Part shown: positions 1 through 7,480 of the stretch, piece by piece | Position numbering within the stretch: the stretch's first letter is position 1 | How the letters are laid out: every line of letters begins with the position of its first letter | NCBI GenBank assembly: GCA_965248155.1 | Contig: CBDFIO010000001.1 | Span: 1 to 64,000 of the forward strand | DNA length: 64,000 bases | Source of the DNA: RFSX01 sp965248155 | Lineage (GTDB): Bacteria > Bacteroidota > Bacteroidia > Chitinophagales > Saprospiraceae | Direction: 5' to 3' | The notes under the pieces: model-generated | The model's database searches: none | What the model was told of the DNA's origin: nothing | Seen by the model: only the letters and a program-made list of their open reading frames with translations | Translations under genes and position numbers: made by a program

Positions 1-2331
1 AAGCAAACCAAGTCCGCAGTAGCATATTTAGAAAGTAGAAAGCTGTGGAAAGGCTTTGCAGGAAAGACACCTTTAGACATGGGATTTAATGGTGGCAGGT
101 TCCATTATCGAGGCAAGCTTACAGAAGCAGAAAAGCAACAATGGATCGACTTAGGGATGATGAAATCCATAGGAGAAAACAGTTACCGAAGCTGGGCGAA
201 AGACTGCATCATTTTTCCACTGAAAAACTGCCGCGGGCAGACCGTATCATTTTATGGGCGATCGATTAGGAATAACGAAGATCAACGTCATTACTACCAT
301 AAAGACAGACAAGGCTTGTATCCTCAATATCCAAGCTCTCTCACCAAACGATTGATACTTACAGAATCGATCATTGATGCGGCCAGTCTGATCATAACCG
401 ATGTGATAACCGAAGAACTTGGCGTACTGGCTTGTTACGGGACAAAAGGGTTAATGGAAGAACATATCGAGGCGATCAAAAATCTACCCGAACTACAAGA
501 AGTGATTTTCTTTTTTGATGGCGATCAGGCAGGGATAAAGGAAGCAGATAAGTACAGTAAACAGTTATCAAGCATCAAGAAAAACATGATTATCAGTAAG
601 ATCAATACACCAGATGGCGAAGATGTAAACAGCTTACACGTTGGACATGAGTTAGAAGTATTCCAGCACTTATTAGAAAATAGAACCGTCCTTTTTATGT
701 CTGATAATCAGCCGTCAGAACTTTTTTCTTTCAATGGAAAAGACAATGGAACTATAAAAGACAAAGCATTAAAAAGCCAATTACACATCGATCATCCAGA
801 TCATCTACTCTATGAAACCGAAGCGATCAAAATACATATATGGGGAGGTATCGAGAGCCATAATTTAGGGAAGTTAAAAGTAAGTCTACACATCGAGCGG
901 AAGGACAAACAAGGCAAGAGTTTTAGAGATGAAGTAAACCTATACAGCTTTAGCCAAGTAAAAAGAATCATCAATCATATCAGTGAAGCTCTTGAGATCA
1001 GCAGCAACTATGTAAGTGAAATAATATCAGATTTAACCAGGGAATTAGAAGCCCATCGGCTGAATCAAAAAGCAACACCTGCAGAAAATAAAAGAGATGA
1101 GAAAAGCTACATGACCGCAGCAGAAACCAAATCAGCAATGGCCTTATTAAAATCCCCTGGGCTGATGAGAAAGACTTTAGACTTGATTGTAAAAAGTGGC
1201 TTGGTAGGACAGCAAAAGAATGGCTTGTTATTGTTCTTACTCTACTTGTCAAGATATTTTGATGAACCTCTACATGCCATCATTTTTGGAAAATCAGGAA
1301 GCGGAAAAACCTATTTACAGACTAAGATTAGCGATTGTATACCACCCGAGGATCTGCGAGTAGTAACGAGCTTGACAGAGAACACTTTGTACTATAGTCC
1401 AAAAGGATATTGGAAACATAAAGTATTGTTGATTGAAGATTTAGAAGGTGTATATCAGGCTTTTTTACCCTTGCGAGAAATGATGAGTAAACAAGAGATC
1501 AGTAAGCTCACTACTGACAAAGACAGCAAGGGAAATAATGTACAAGTGAATCTAAAAGTAGAAGGTCCAATCTGTGTAAGTGGAGCGACGACTAAAGAAT
1601 GGATATATGAGGACAATGCCAACCGAAGTTATTTATTTACCATAGACGAAAGTAAAAGTCATTTGGAATTGGTGATGAATTATCAACGAAAAGAATATGC
1701 TGGACAGATCAATAAACAGGATCAAGATAGTGCTAAAAGAAACCTACAGAATGGACAACGATTACTAAAGAAGCGACTGCACATTATCAATCCCTATGCA
1801 GAACAGTTGATTCTACCAGAGCAGGTATTTAAGAAGCTCAGGACGAATATGCATTACCTCAAGTTGATACAGATCATCACCTTTTACAACCAGTACAACA
1901 GGCAGATAAAAACCGATAGTAGCGGCAGAAAATATATAGAAAGTAGCATCGATGATATTGAATGGGCAAACCGATTGATCAAAGAAAGTCTGTTACAAAA
2001 GAGTGATGAATTAAGTGGAAATCTGCGGCAGTTTTTTGAGATCATAAAAGAGCTGATGAAAGAGAAAAAGGAAAGTGAACAAAGCTTCTATGCCAAGCAA
2101 ATCAGAAAGCATTTAAGAATGAATCCCATGACCGTAAATAGGCACATCAGACACTTGGAAATGAGAGGTTATATCAGACAGGTCGGCGGCAATAGAAAGA
2201 TAGGATATGAATATGAAATAGAGCTATGGAATGATTACGAAGAACTACAAAAAGGCATAGATATGATGGCTGAGAATTTACAGAAGATAAAAGACAGGAT
2301 CGCTGCTAAAACCCAAAAAGTGGAAGTATAA
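1..2331 (+). CDS. Toprim primase-helicase, copy A (5'-truncated by window edge)
   Basis: The reading frame is open from base 1 and corresponds to residues 123-898 of the complete copy at 7481-10177. It therefore lacks the N-terminal zinc finger within this window. It keeps the Toprim core (acidic residue in LTESIIDAA and the DGD pair in FFFDGDQAG), the P-loop GKSGSGKT, a Walker B-like LLIEDLE and a C-terminal winged-helix-like segment. The role inferred for the family is primer synthesis and DNA unwinding during replication of a mobile element. The stop codon overlaps the first unit of the downstream AAGTATAACA array. No internal stop or frameshift is seen, so this copy is probably functional if intact upstream. 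Confidence 0.85.
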   Translation, partial: KQTKSAVAYLESRKLWKGFAGKTPLDMGFNGGRFHYRGKLTEAEKQQWIDLGMMKSIGENSYRSWAKDCIIFPLKNCRGQTVSFYGRSIRNNEDQRHYYHKDRQGLYPQYPSSLTKRLILTESIIDAASLIITDVITEELGVLACYGTKGLMEEHIEAIKNLPELQEVIFFFDGDQAGIKEADKYSKQLSSIKKNMIISKINTPDGEDVNSLHVGHELEVFQHLLENRTVLFMSDNQPSELFSFNGKDNGTIKDKALKSQLHIDHPDHLLYETEAIKIHIWGGIESHNLGKLKVSLHIERKDKQGKSFRDEVNLYSFSQVKRIINHISEALEISSNYVSEIISDLTRELEAHRLNQKATPAENKRDEKSYMTAAETKSAMALLKSPGLMRKTLDLIVKSGLVGQQKNGLLLFLLYLSRYFDEPLHAIIFGKSGSGKTYLQTKISDCIPPEDLRVVTSLTENTLYYSPKGYWKHKVLLIEDLEGVYQAFLPLREMMSKQEISKLTTDKDSKGNNVQVNLKVEGPICVSGATTKEWIYEDNANRSYLFTIDESKSHLELVMNYQRKEYAGQINKQDQDSAKRNLQNGQRLLKKRLHIINPYAEQLILPEQVFKKLRTNMHYLKLIQIITFYNQYNRQIKTDSSGRKYIESSIDDIEWANRLIKESLLQKSDELSGNLRQFFEIIKELMKEKKESEQSFYAKQIRKHLRMNPMTVNRHIRHLEMRGYIRQVGGNRKIGYEYEIELWNDYEELQKGIDMMAENLQKIKDRIAAKTQKVEV

Positions 2332-2441
2332 CAGTAAGTATAACACAAGTATAACAGCAGTAGACTGTTATACTTAATCAAGATAAAGTGTTGAATATCA
2401 ATAGACTGAATCTTGCCAAATCAAGTATAACAAGTATAACA
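2324..2441. repeat. AAGTATAACA iteron-like array, copy A
   Basis: Six copies of AAGTATAACA lie at 2324, 2336, 2347, 2366 (inverted), 2423 and 2432. Spacing is 11-12 bp for the first three, about one helical turn. Units 3 and 4 form a 9-bp perfect inverted repeat, GTATAACAG/CTGTTATAC. The array fills the gap between the primase gene and the first recombinase gene. It could be a replication origin bound by the primase-helicase or accessory factor, or a recombinase core/arm site; the sequence alone does not decide. Confidence 0.7.
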
Positions 2442-2461
2442 TCTAAAGCAAGTAGGGGCAT

Positions 2462-3394
2462 ATGAAAACAGGGTCAGGGTCGCCGTTTGGATCGCAGGTA
2501 TATGAAAGCAAAGAGAGCTTGAAAAAAGCATATCGGCAGTGGTTGGAGACCTACAATTATACTAAAGGAACGATCAAATTATTGATAGCCATTATAGATG
2601 ACTGGAGTGATTTTATTGACGCTGAAAATTTAGAAACCCTGATCGGAGTAGATGCTAAAATGATGATCAGATATATCCAGTATTTACAAAAACGGCCAGG
2701 AAATCGAGGACTTAAAAACAGTACGATCAACAACAAAATTTATGCCCTGAGCAAGCTGGCAGAATACCTTTTAAAAAATCATCAGATTATCTTACCTCTA
2801 CATGTTCGATACTTGGATGATGACAAAACAGAACGGCAGATCTTCAGCAGATCAGAAATAGAAAAACTGTATCAAGTAGCAGAATCAGACCGAATTGGAA
2901 TGAGAGATATAGTCATGTTGAGCTTGTGTTATGGTTGTGGATTAAGACGAGGCGAATGTGCAGGACTGGACACCGAAGATGTACTCTTTGATAGAAATTT
3001 AATCTACATCAGAAGGACAAAAACCTATTATGAAAGATTAGTACCGATGACCGAGAAAATCAAAATTGATATAGAAAATTACTTGCTTTATAGCAGACCA
3101 TTATTAGACAAAGGAAGAGAAAGAAAAGCCTTGTTACTCAGCAGAAGAGGATTAAGAATAAGCAGAGGGAATCTAAATAGTCGATTTAAAAGACTGATAC
3201 TCATGGCAGGACTTGAAGATAGAAAAATGAATCTGCATAACCTGAGACACAGCATAGCGACACATCTTTTACAAGGTGGAATGAAGCTCAGCGATATCCA
3301 ACAATTTTTAGGACATCGAAGCATCGAGAGTACACAGATTTATACTCACATCTTACACCAAATACAGGCTAATGAACTTGGAGCTACTGAGTAA
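2462..3394 (+). CDS. Tyrosine recombinase 1, copy A
   Basis: A 310-residue XerC/D-like site-specific recombinase. An N-terminal SAM-like core-binding domain (about residues 15-110) precedes the catalytic domain. All expected catalytic residues are visible: R162 (GLRRGE), K187 (RTKTYY), H259 and R262 (HNLRH), H285 (LGHRS) and the nucleophile Y294 (TQIYTH). It starts at ATG 21 bp beyond the iteron-like array and overlaps the second recombinase gene by 23 bp, so the two are probably translationally coupled. Expected action is cutting and rejoining DNA at paired short inverted sites, here probably those that move the module or the neighbouring Rhs tip. Confidence 0.9.
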   Translation: MKTGSGSPFGSQVYESKESLKKAYRQWLETYNYTKGTIKLLIAIIDDWSDFIDAENLETLIGVDAKMMIRYIQYLQKRPGNRGLKNSTINNKIYALSKLAEYLLKNHQIILPLHVRYLDDDKTERQIFSRSEIEKLYQVAESDRIGMRDIVMLSLCYGCGLRRGECAGLDTEDVLFDRNLIYIRRTKTYYERLVPMTEKIKIDIENYLLYSRPLLDKGRERKALLLSRRGLRISRGNLNSRFKRLILMAGLEDRKMNLHNLRHSIATHLLQGGMKLSDIQQFLGHRSIESTQIYTHILHQIQANELGATE

Positions 3395-4208
3395 ATACGA
3401 GGATTGGTTAGGGCAATATCTAAAGACCGAAAAGAACCAGAGAAAGTACCGAAGAATGGTAGAACATTTTATCCAATGGACAGAATCAGACATAATAAAA
3501 GAAGTAGCATATCCTGAAATGATGGACTACATTAGGCACTGTCAGGATGAAGAAAAGAAACCCGGCATCATCAACAGATATTTAAGAGCAGTAAGACTAT
3601 TTTTTGATTATCTGAATGAAAATAAGAGCGATTACTTAAATCCAGTTAGAGATTACAACCCAGCAAAGGACATCCAAATCAAAGGCGTACAACATAAGAT
3701 CAGACCGGATTATTTAGATGAAAATGAGTTGGGTGAACTCTATGAAAACTACAAGGGAAAGCACAAAATACTACTTGGCTTATATGTGTATCAAGGCTTA
3801 AAAGTAGGAGAAGCTGAAAGCTTAAAACGAATCCATTTTGATCTAAAAAAGGGAAGTGTTTATATACCAAAAACCATTAAAGGAAATAGTAGAAACCTGA
3901 AATTAGCTACGGTACAGTTGTATGACCTGATAGAGCATATATCGAAATTAAAAGGTAGTTCCTTACTTGGTTCTCCATTACAAAATCAATCTCAACGACT
4001 CTGCAAAGAGCTACGAGAGATCAATCCAAAAATTAGAAACAGTTCTCATTTAAGAGGCAGTAGAATTAGTTATTGGGTGAGAAATTATAACATCCGGGAA
4101 GCTCAATATTTAGCCGGCCATCTGTCTGTGGCCAGTACTGAAAAATACCAAAGAGTCAATCTTGAAGACCTACAAAATCAAATCAGAAAGTTCCATCCAT
4201 TAAGTTAG
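3372..4208 (+). CDS. Tyrosine recombinase 2 with degenerate active site, copy A
   Basis: A 278-residue member of the tyrosine recombinase family with a core-binding domain (about 5-100) and a catalytic domain. The nucleophile Y259 (STEKYQ), H250 (LAGHLS) and R228 are present. The first catalytic arginine is replaced by K144 (QGLKVGEA), and the His of the HxxR box appears to be S225 (SHLRGS). Such changes usually lower or abolish cleavage, so it may act as a structural or regulatory partner of recombinase 1, as in paired-recombinase elements. It overlaps the upstream gene by 23 bp. Identical in copy B, so the degenerate residues are not a one-off mutation. Confidence 0.85.
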   Translation: MNLELLSKYEDWLGQYLKTEKNQRKYRRMVEHFIQWTESDIIKEVAYPEMMDYIRHCQDEEKKPGIINRYLRAVRLFFDYLNENKSDYLNPVRDYNPAKDIQIKGVQHKIRPDYLDENELGELYENYKGKHKILLGLYVYQGLKVGEAESLKRIHFDLKKGSVYIPKTIKGNSRNLKLATVQLYDLIEHISKLKGSSLLGSPLQNQSQRLCKELREINPKIRNSSHLRGSRISYWVRNYNIREAQYLAGHLSVASTEKYQRVNLEDLQNQIRKFHPLS

Positions 4209-4967
4209 TTGTTATAATTAGCAGCCTGCTCCCTTCGGTCGCAGAAAGATTAAGTCATTGATCTGCTTGGCTCAAAATCAACGCATAGATCAAGGCCACC
4301 CGCAAGCAGTTCAGCGGTCCTCGTCGGGGTTCACTCGCACACATACCGCGCCATAGAGCCTGCCGGCGTCTACCGCCAGTGATAAATCACAGGCTTGTCA
4401 CGGTCTGCGTCTCGTTCAACCTCCTCAGTAGTAGCTACTCTGTCTGCGACAGCCCTGTAAAAAAAACAGAGCTATCACATCCACCGCTACATATAGTATG
4501 GCGGCCTGCGCCGACTCACTCGGCTGCGAAAAAGAGGCTTTTAAGTGTTCATTCCGCTAACGCTACATACAATTTTAAAGGTTTTTCTTGTGTGTGCCAC
4601 ATTCACCCACATGGCGTGATACGCCATCTATGTGGCTACCTCGTTCGTGTCCGCAGTAGTCCGCCCCCACGAATGCCAACACACGCTCAAGGCTGTTTCT
4701 CTGCAAAAAAAAGAAAGAAAGCTGCAAGGCTAAATGAGCATAAGGGGCTTATCAGCCGCCCCTTACAGTATCCCTGCGGGCATCCTTTTGAATTATAAAG
4801 GAGATAAAAACTATAGGATATAGGTAAAGACTATGTCCTTTATACTTCAAAACGATGAACGCATCTTATTTTTTTCAATTGAAAACTTCAAATGAAAAAG
4901 AAAACGTTGTAAATTACAGATGTACTAAAAGTAGTGCAGAGCACACTTGGAAGCTGAGTAAATACTT
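4209..4967. other. GC-rich hairpin-rich non-coding stretch between module A and Rhs tip 1
   Basis: The first 109 bp (to 4317) are identical to copy B and hold a 7-bp inverted repeat TTGATCT/AGATCAA (4258-4264, 4287-4293). From 4318 to about 4790 the DNA is clearly richer in G+C than its neighbours, with short palindromes such as TGGCGT-gat-ACGCCA. It shares motifs in the same order with 12164-13043: TTCCGCTAA-mGCT (4551-4564), ACTCACTCGGCT, and a nearly 30-bp motif at 4638-4667. Nearer the tip are a 14-bp palindrome TTTTCAATTGAAAA (4872-4885) and a small hairpin ACTA-aaag-TAGT (4924-4935). I see no convincing gene here. Confidence 0.6.
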
Positions 4968-5936
4968 GTGCAGGGTTGGTTTCAAGTCGATCCTAAAGCA
5001 GAAGCTGTAAAGAGTATGAGCCCATACTGTAGCATGAACAACAACCCGATTAGCTTCTCTGATCCGGAGGGAGACTTTCCACTTTTAGCGGTTGCTATTG
5101 GAATGGGAATTGGTGCATTAACTAATACTGCTACTCAAGCAATTTCAAATGGAGGTTTTAATAATTGGAATTGGGGAGCTTTTGCAGGATCAGTAGTAGC
5201 AGGGGGAGTTGGAGGTGGAGTGTCTTCAGCAATGACATCGGCTGGTATTGGTGGTTTTTATGGAGGAGCAGTCACAGGTGGTGCCAGTGGATTCTCACAA
5301 AATCTAACTGCTGGGTTAATTAATGGAAACCTAACTGCTGGTGGTTTAGCAAAAAGTATATTTTTCGGAGCTGGTATTGGTGGTACAATTCAAGGACTCG
5401 GAGCGGCTATTGACGGACGTAGATTTTCTGATGGAGCAAGATTGATTGAAACACAGACTTTAGCAGACCAATCTATTTCGTTAGTTAAACAAGATGGAGC
5501 GAATAACTGTCTTTGTGCAAGTGCCGAAGCTGTTGACGGATCATTTGGAGGTAGTGTCACGCAAGATCAGGCACGAGGCTGGTTTCCAGGTACGAACGCT
5601 GAAACAGATGGTTTAGGCGATGTACCATTTTGGAATAAATACAGCTCTAATACGGGACATAAGGTTGTTGGGGTACAAGCTTCGTCAAGTACGACTAATG
5701 CAATTCCTCAGGCGATGGGTTTGGGCAGAAGAGTAGCGGTAAATTTAGATGTGTCAGGAAATGTCGGTCACTCAGTCGTAATGGATAATGTCATAAAACA
5801 AACTTATAAGCGGGTAAATGGATCTCTATTTTCAAAATCAATATTTAATGCTATGAATCCAGCAACAGGGAGTATAGCAAGTTATTCGAGTGGATATATT
5901 TCAAATGCTCATGCAATATTTTTTATTTATCCATAA
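4968..5936 (+). CDS. Displaced Rhs tip with papain-like cysteine peptidase toxin domain
   Basis: This 322-residue reading frame starts inside the Rhs core: VDPKAEA and PYCSMNNNPIS..DPEGD are the classic end of an Rhs-associated core. No Rhs repeats lie upstream, so it is an orphan tip. A glycine-zipper-like linker (about 40-150) follows. The C-terminal domain has Q175, C181 in ANNCLCAS, H268 in GHSVV and N297 in MNPA, fitting a papain/C39-like cysteine peptidase. The start is GTG after an in-frame TAA at 4959-4961, so expression may need fusion to a full Rhs by recombination. The next gene starts two bases after the stop codon, as in toxin-immunity pairs. The enzyme class is an inference from motif spacing. 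Confidence 0.7.
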   Translation: MQGWFQVDPKAEAVKSMSPYCSMNNNPISFSDPEGDFPLLAVAIGMGIGALTNTATQAISNGGFNNWNWGAFAGSVVAGGVGGGVSSAMTSAGIGGFYGGAVTGGASGFSQNLTAGLINGNLTAGGLAKSIFFGAGIGGTIQGLGAAIDGRRFSDGARLIETQTLADQSISLVKQDGANNCLCASAEAVDGSFGGSVTQDQARGWFPGTNAETDGLGDVPFWNKYSSNTGHKVVGVQASSSTTNAIPQAMGLGRRVAVNLDVSGNVGHSVVMDNVIKQTYKRVNGSLFSKSIFNAMNPATGSIASYSSGYISNAHAIFFIYP

Positions 5937-5937
5937 A

Positions 5938-6486
5938 ATGAGAAAGATGAGTTTGTTTAAAATACTTATTGTAAATATTCTATTACTTGTTTTCAGTAAT
6001 CAATCCATTTCTCAGGTGGTAGACAAGAATAAGGTATCTCTCTTAAACAAGAAAATAGAATCCCTAATTTCAAAGTCAAAGTATAATTGTTTAAAAGAAT
6101 ATGAAAATATAATTCACGTATTTTGGGGAGAATTAAAAGAAAGACCTGATTCAACATTTGTTATAGTTCCGGTACTTTTCGAAGAAAGATGTTTATTTAA
6201 AAAGAAGAGTTATTTAAGAGCAGAAAGCTATGTTCTTTTTAATAATCAAATAGTTGGAATCTCCGATGGCAAACAATTATATAGAAATTGTGGGTATGTA
6301 AACAATAACCCATATGCAGATTCGGAAATATTGATAGATTTTATTTCAGATAAAAATTTGGATTTGATATTTCAATTAACAGAAATAAGACTTGGATTGT
6401 ATTATGGAGTAGACAAAGAGAGTAATGAGATGTTTTTTGAGATGCAAGATAGAGGCTATAAAATAATTCCTAAAGAAAAACTATGA
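5938..6486 (+). CDS. Exported candidate immunity protein 1
   Basis: A 182-residue protein beginning MRKMSLFKIL with a hydrophobic signal peptide ending near SQ. I chose the ATG at 5938, one base after the toxin stop codon, over upstream in-frame codons inside the toxin gene because it gives a proper signal peptide. I do not recognise the mature domain. Its place directly downstream of a peptidase-type Rhs tip suggests an immunity protein acting in the periplasm. The stop codon overlaps the start of the next gene (ATGA), so the pair is translationally coupled. Confidence 0.6.
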   Translation: MRKMSLFKILIVNILLLVFSNQSISQVVDKNKVSLLNKKIESLISKSKYNCLKEYENIIHVFWGELKERPDSTFVIVPVLFEERCLFKKKSYLRAESYVLFNNQIVGISDGKQLYRNCGYVNNNPYADSEILIDFISDKNLDLIFQLTEIRLGLYYGVDKESNEMFFEMQDRGYKIIPKEKL

Positions 6487-6968
6487 AACTAATAACAACA
6501 ATTACCCTGGTCTTTTTTGCGCTGTTTATGTGTCAAGCACAAGGGGGAGAAATAGATGTAAAAAACAGCTTTTGGACGGGTACTAAGTTTTACCAGGGCA
6601 GCAATAAACTGGATAAATCCTTGGTTAAGGAAATGCTTTCAGAAAATGGAGAAGCACTGAATTTGTTCAATAAAGGAATGAGCCAACAATCTACGGCCTC
6701 CATAATAGCCGGGATAGGTGGAGCATTGATTGGTTGGCCGATAGGAAGTGCAATAGGGGGAGGGGATCCTCAATGGATATTAGCTGGAATTGGAGTAGGT
6801 GTAGTGGTGATAGGGGTACCAATATACTCCAGTGGAGGAAAAAAAGTTAACTCGGCGATAGATCTATACAGTGGAAAATCCATAGGAAGTATTTTACCAA
6901 AAGGCACTCATTTTTCTGCGTCTGTGATTGGCAGTAGCGAAGGTTTAGGTTTGCAAATAAGTTTTTGA
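6483..6968 (+). CDS. Exported glycine-rich small membrane protein, possible second immunity factor
   Basis: A 161-residue protein with a signal peptide (MKLITTITLV..CQAQ). Two hydrophobic glycine-rich stretches around residues 72-115 could form a membrane hairpin, and the C-terminus ends in an alternating pattern closing with phenylalanine. It starts within the stop codon of the preceding gene. Similar small exported proteins are common in Bacteroidota, but I do not recognise a named family. It could be immunity-related by position only. Confidence 0.5.
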   Translation: MKLITTITLVFFALFMCQAQGGEIDVKNSFWTGTKFYQGSNKLDKSLVKEMLSENGEALNLFNKGMSQQSTASIIAGIGGALIGWPIGSAIGGGDPQWILAGIGVGVVVIGVPIYSSGGKKVNSAIDLYSGKSIGSILPKGTHFSASVIGSSEGLGLQISF

Positions 6969-6991
6969 TAAATATTATACTTACTTAAAGA

Positions 6992-7324
6992 TCAAGAAGC
7001 ATAGGCAGCTTTAGCCTTATTATCTCTGATAGACATATCGATAAAGAAATAAAGCTTCTCTCTGACCTCGGAGGGCAGTTTTTGTAGTTCTACGACTCTG
7101 GTAAGTGTGGTGGAATCTACTTCCATGTCGGTAGCGCCAACGAGATAGTCAAGAGATACCTCTAATATCTGAGCGAGCTTTGCAGCCGTTTCTATGGATG
7201 GCTTCATTTCATTACGTTCATATCTTCCAATTACAGGTCCTTTAGTGTTCAACTTTTTGGCGACTTCTTCTTGAGAAAGCCCCTTTCTCTTACGTGCATC
7301 GAACAATCGTTTTCCAAAACTCAT
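6992..7324 (-). CDS. XRE-family repressor of the recombinase module
   Basis: A 110-residue protein starting MSFGKRLFDARKRKG. The N-terminal helix-turn-helix is typical of Cro/C1-type regulators (LSQEEVAKKLN, then PVIGRYERNEMKPS). The start at 7324 is preferred because residues upstream in the same frame are hydrophobic and unlike the family. It is transcribed away from the primase gene at 7481, and the 156-bp gap holds overlapping promoters and an 8-bp inverted repeat. It probably represses both the primase-recombinase operon and itself. Whether copy A has a matching regulator cannot be seen. Confidence 0.85.
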   Translation of the reverse strand: MSFGKRLFDARKRKGLSQEEVAKKLNTKGPVIGRYERNEMKPSIETAAKLAQILEVSLDYLVGATDMEVDSTTLTRVVELQKLPSEVREKLYFFIDMSIRDNKAKAAYAS

Positions 7325-7358
7325 AAGTAACGTATTGATAGTAAAAAACTCGATAAAT

Positions 7359-7433
7359 ACAAATATACTGAATGTATAAGTGTTAATCAAAATGATAAGA
7401 TTTTGATAATTAGAATGCATCCATTACCTTTGC
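7359..7433. promoter_or_regulatory. Divergent promoters with shared XRE operator
   Basis: Rightward promoter: TTTG at 7402-7405, then 19 bp, then TAccTTTGC at 7425-7433. Leftward promoter on the other strand: TTTG at 7391-7388 and TAtaTTTGT at 7367-7359, 20 bp apart. A perfect inverted repeat, ATCAAAAT-N6-ATTTTGAT (7386-7407), covers both upstream boxes, exactly where a repressor would block both directions. Box assignments follow the known Bacteroidota promoter consensus. Confidence 0.75.
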
Positions 7434-7480
7434 AACTGATAAGTTGTTAAAAACATTTTTTTGACTTTAACATTTACTGT

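Larger units (their letters stand above)
1..4317 (+). mobile_element. Primase/twin-recombinase module, copy A (5' end outside window)
   Basis: This segment matches 7847-12163 at a constant offset of 7846 bp. All three encoded proteins are identical between copies and the stretches I compared base by base are identical. The match ends abruptly at 4317/12163, inside non-coding DNA 109 bp past the second recombinase gene; beyond it the copies are only distantly alike. Content is a primase-helicase, an iteron-like array and two overlapping tyrosine recombinases. It is either a transposable unit or a replicating cassette driver; its outer left end is not visible in this copy. Confidence 0.8.

Noticed and set aside
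998..1252. Antisense frames inside the primase and recombinase genes
   Set aside because: They are identical in both module copies only because the sense genes are identical, and they have no independent features.
4540..4570. Integron-like attC core around GCTAAC
   Set aside because: The core does not fit RYYYAAC/GTTRRRY and no paired site in the right orientation is seen, so I treat it only as a repeated motif.
4379..4798. 139-codon open frame in the GC-rich spacer
   Set aside because: Composition follows the hairpin-rich DNA, no domain or signal is seen, and the equivalent spacer at 12.2-12.7 kb does not preserve the frame.
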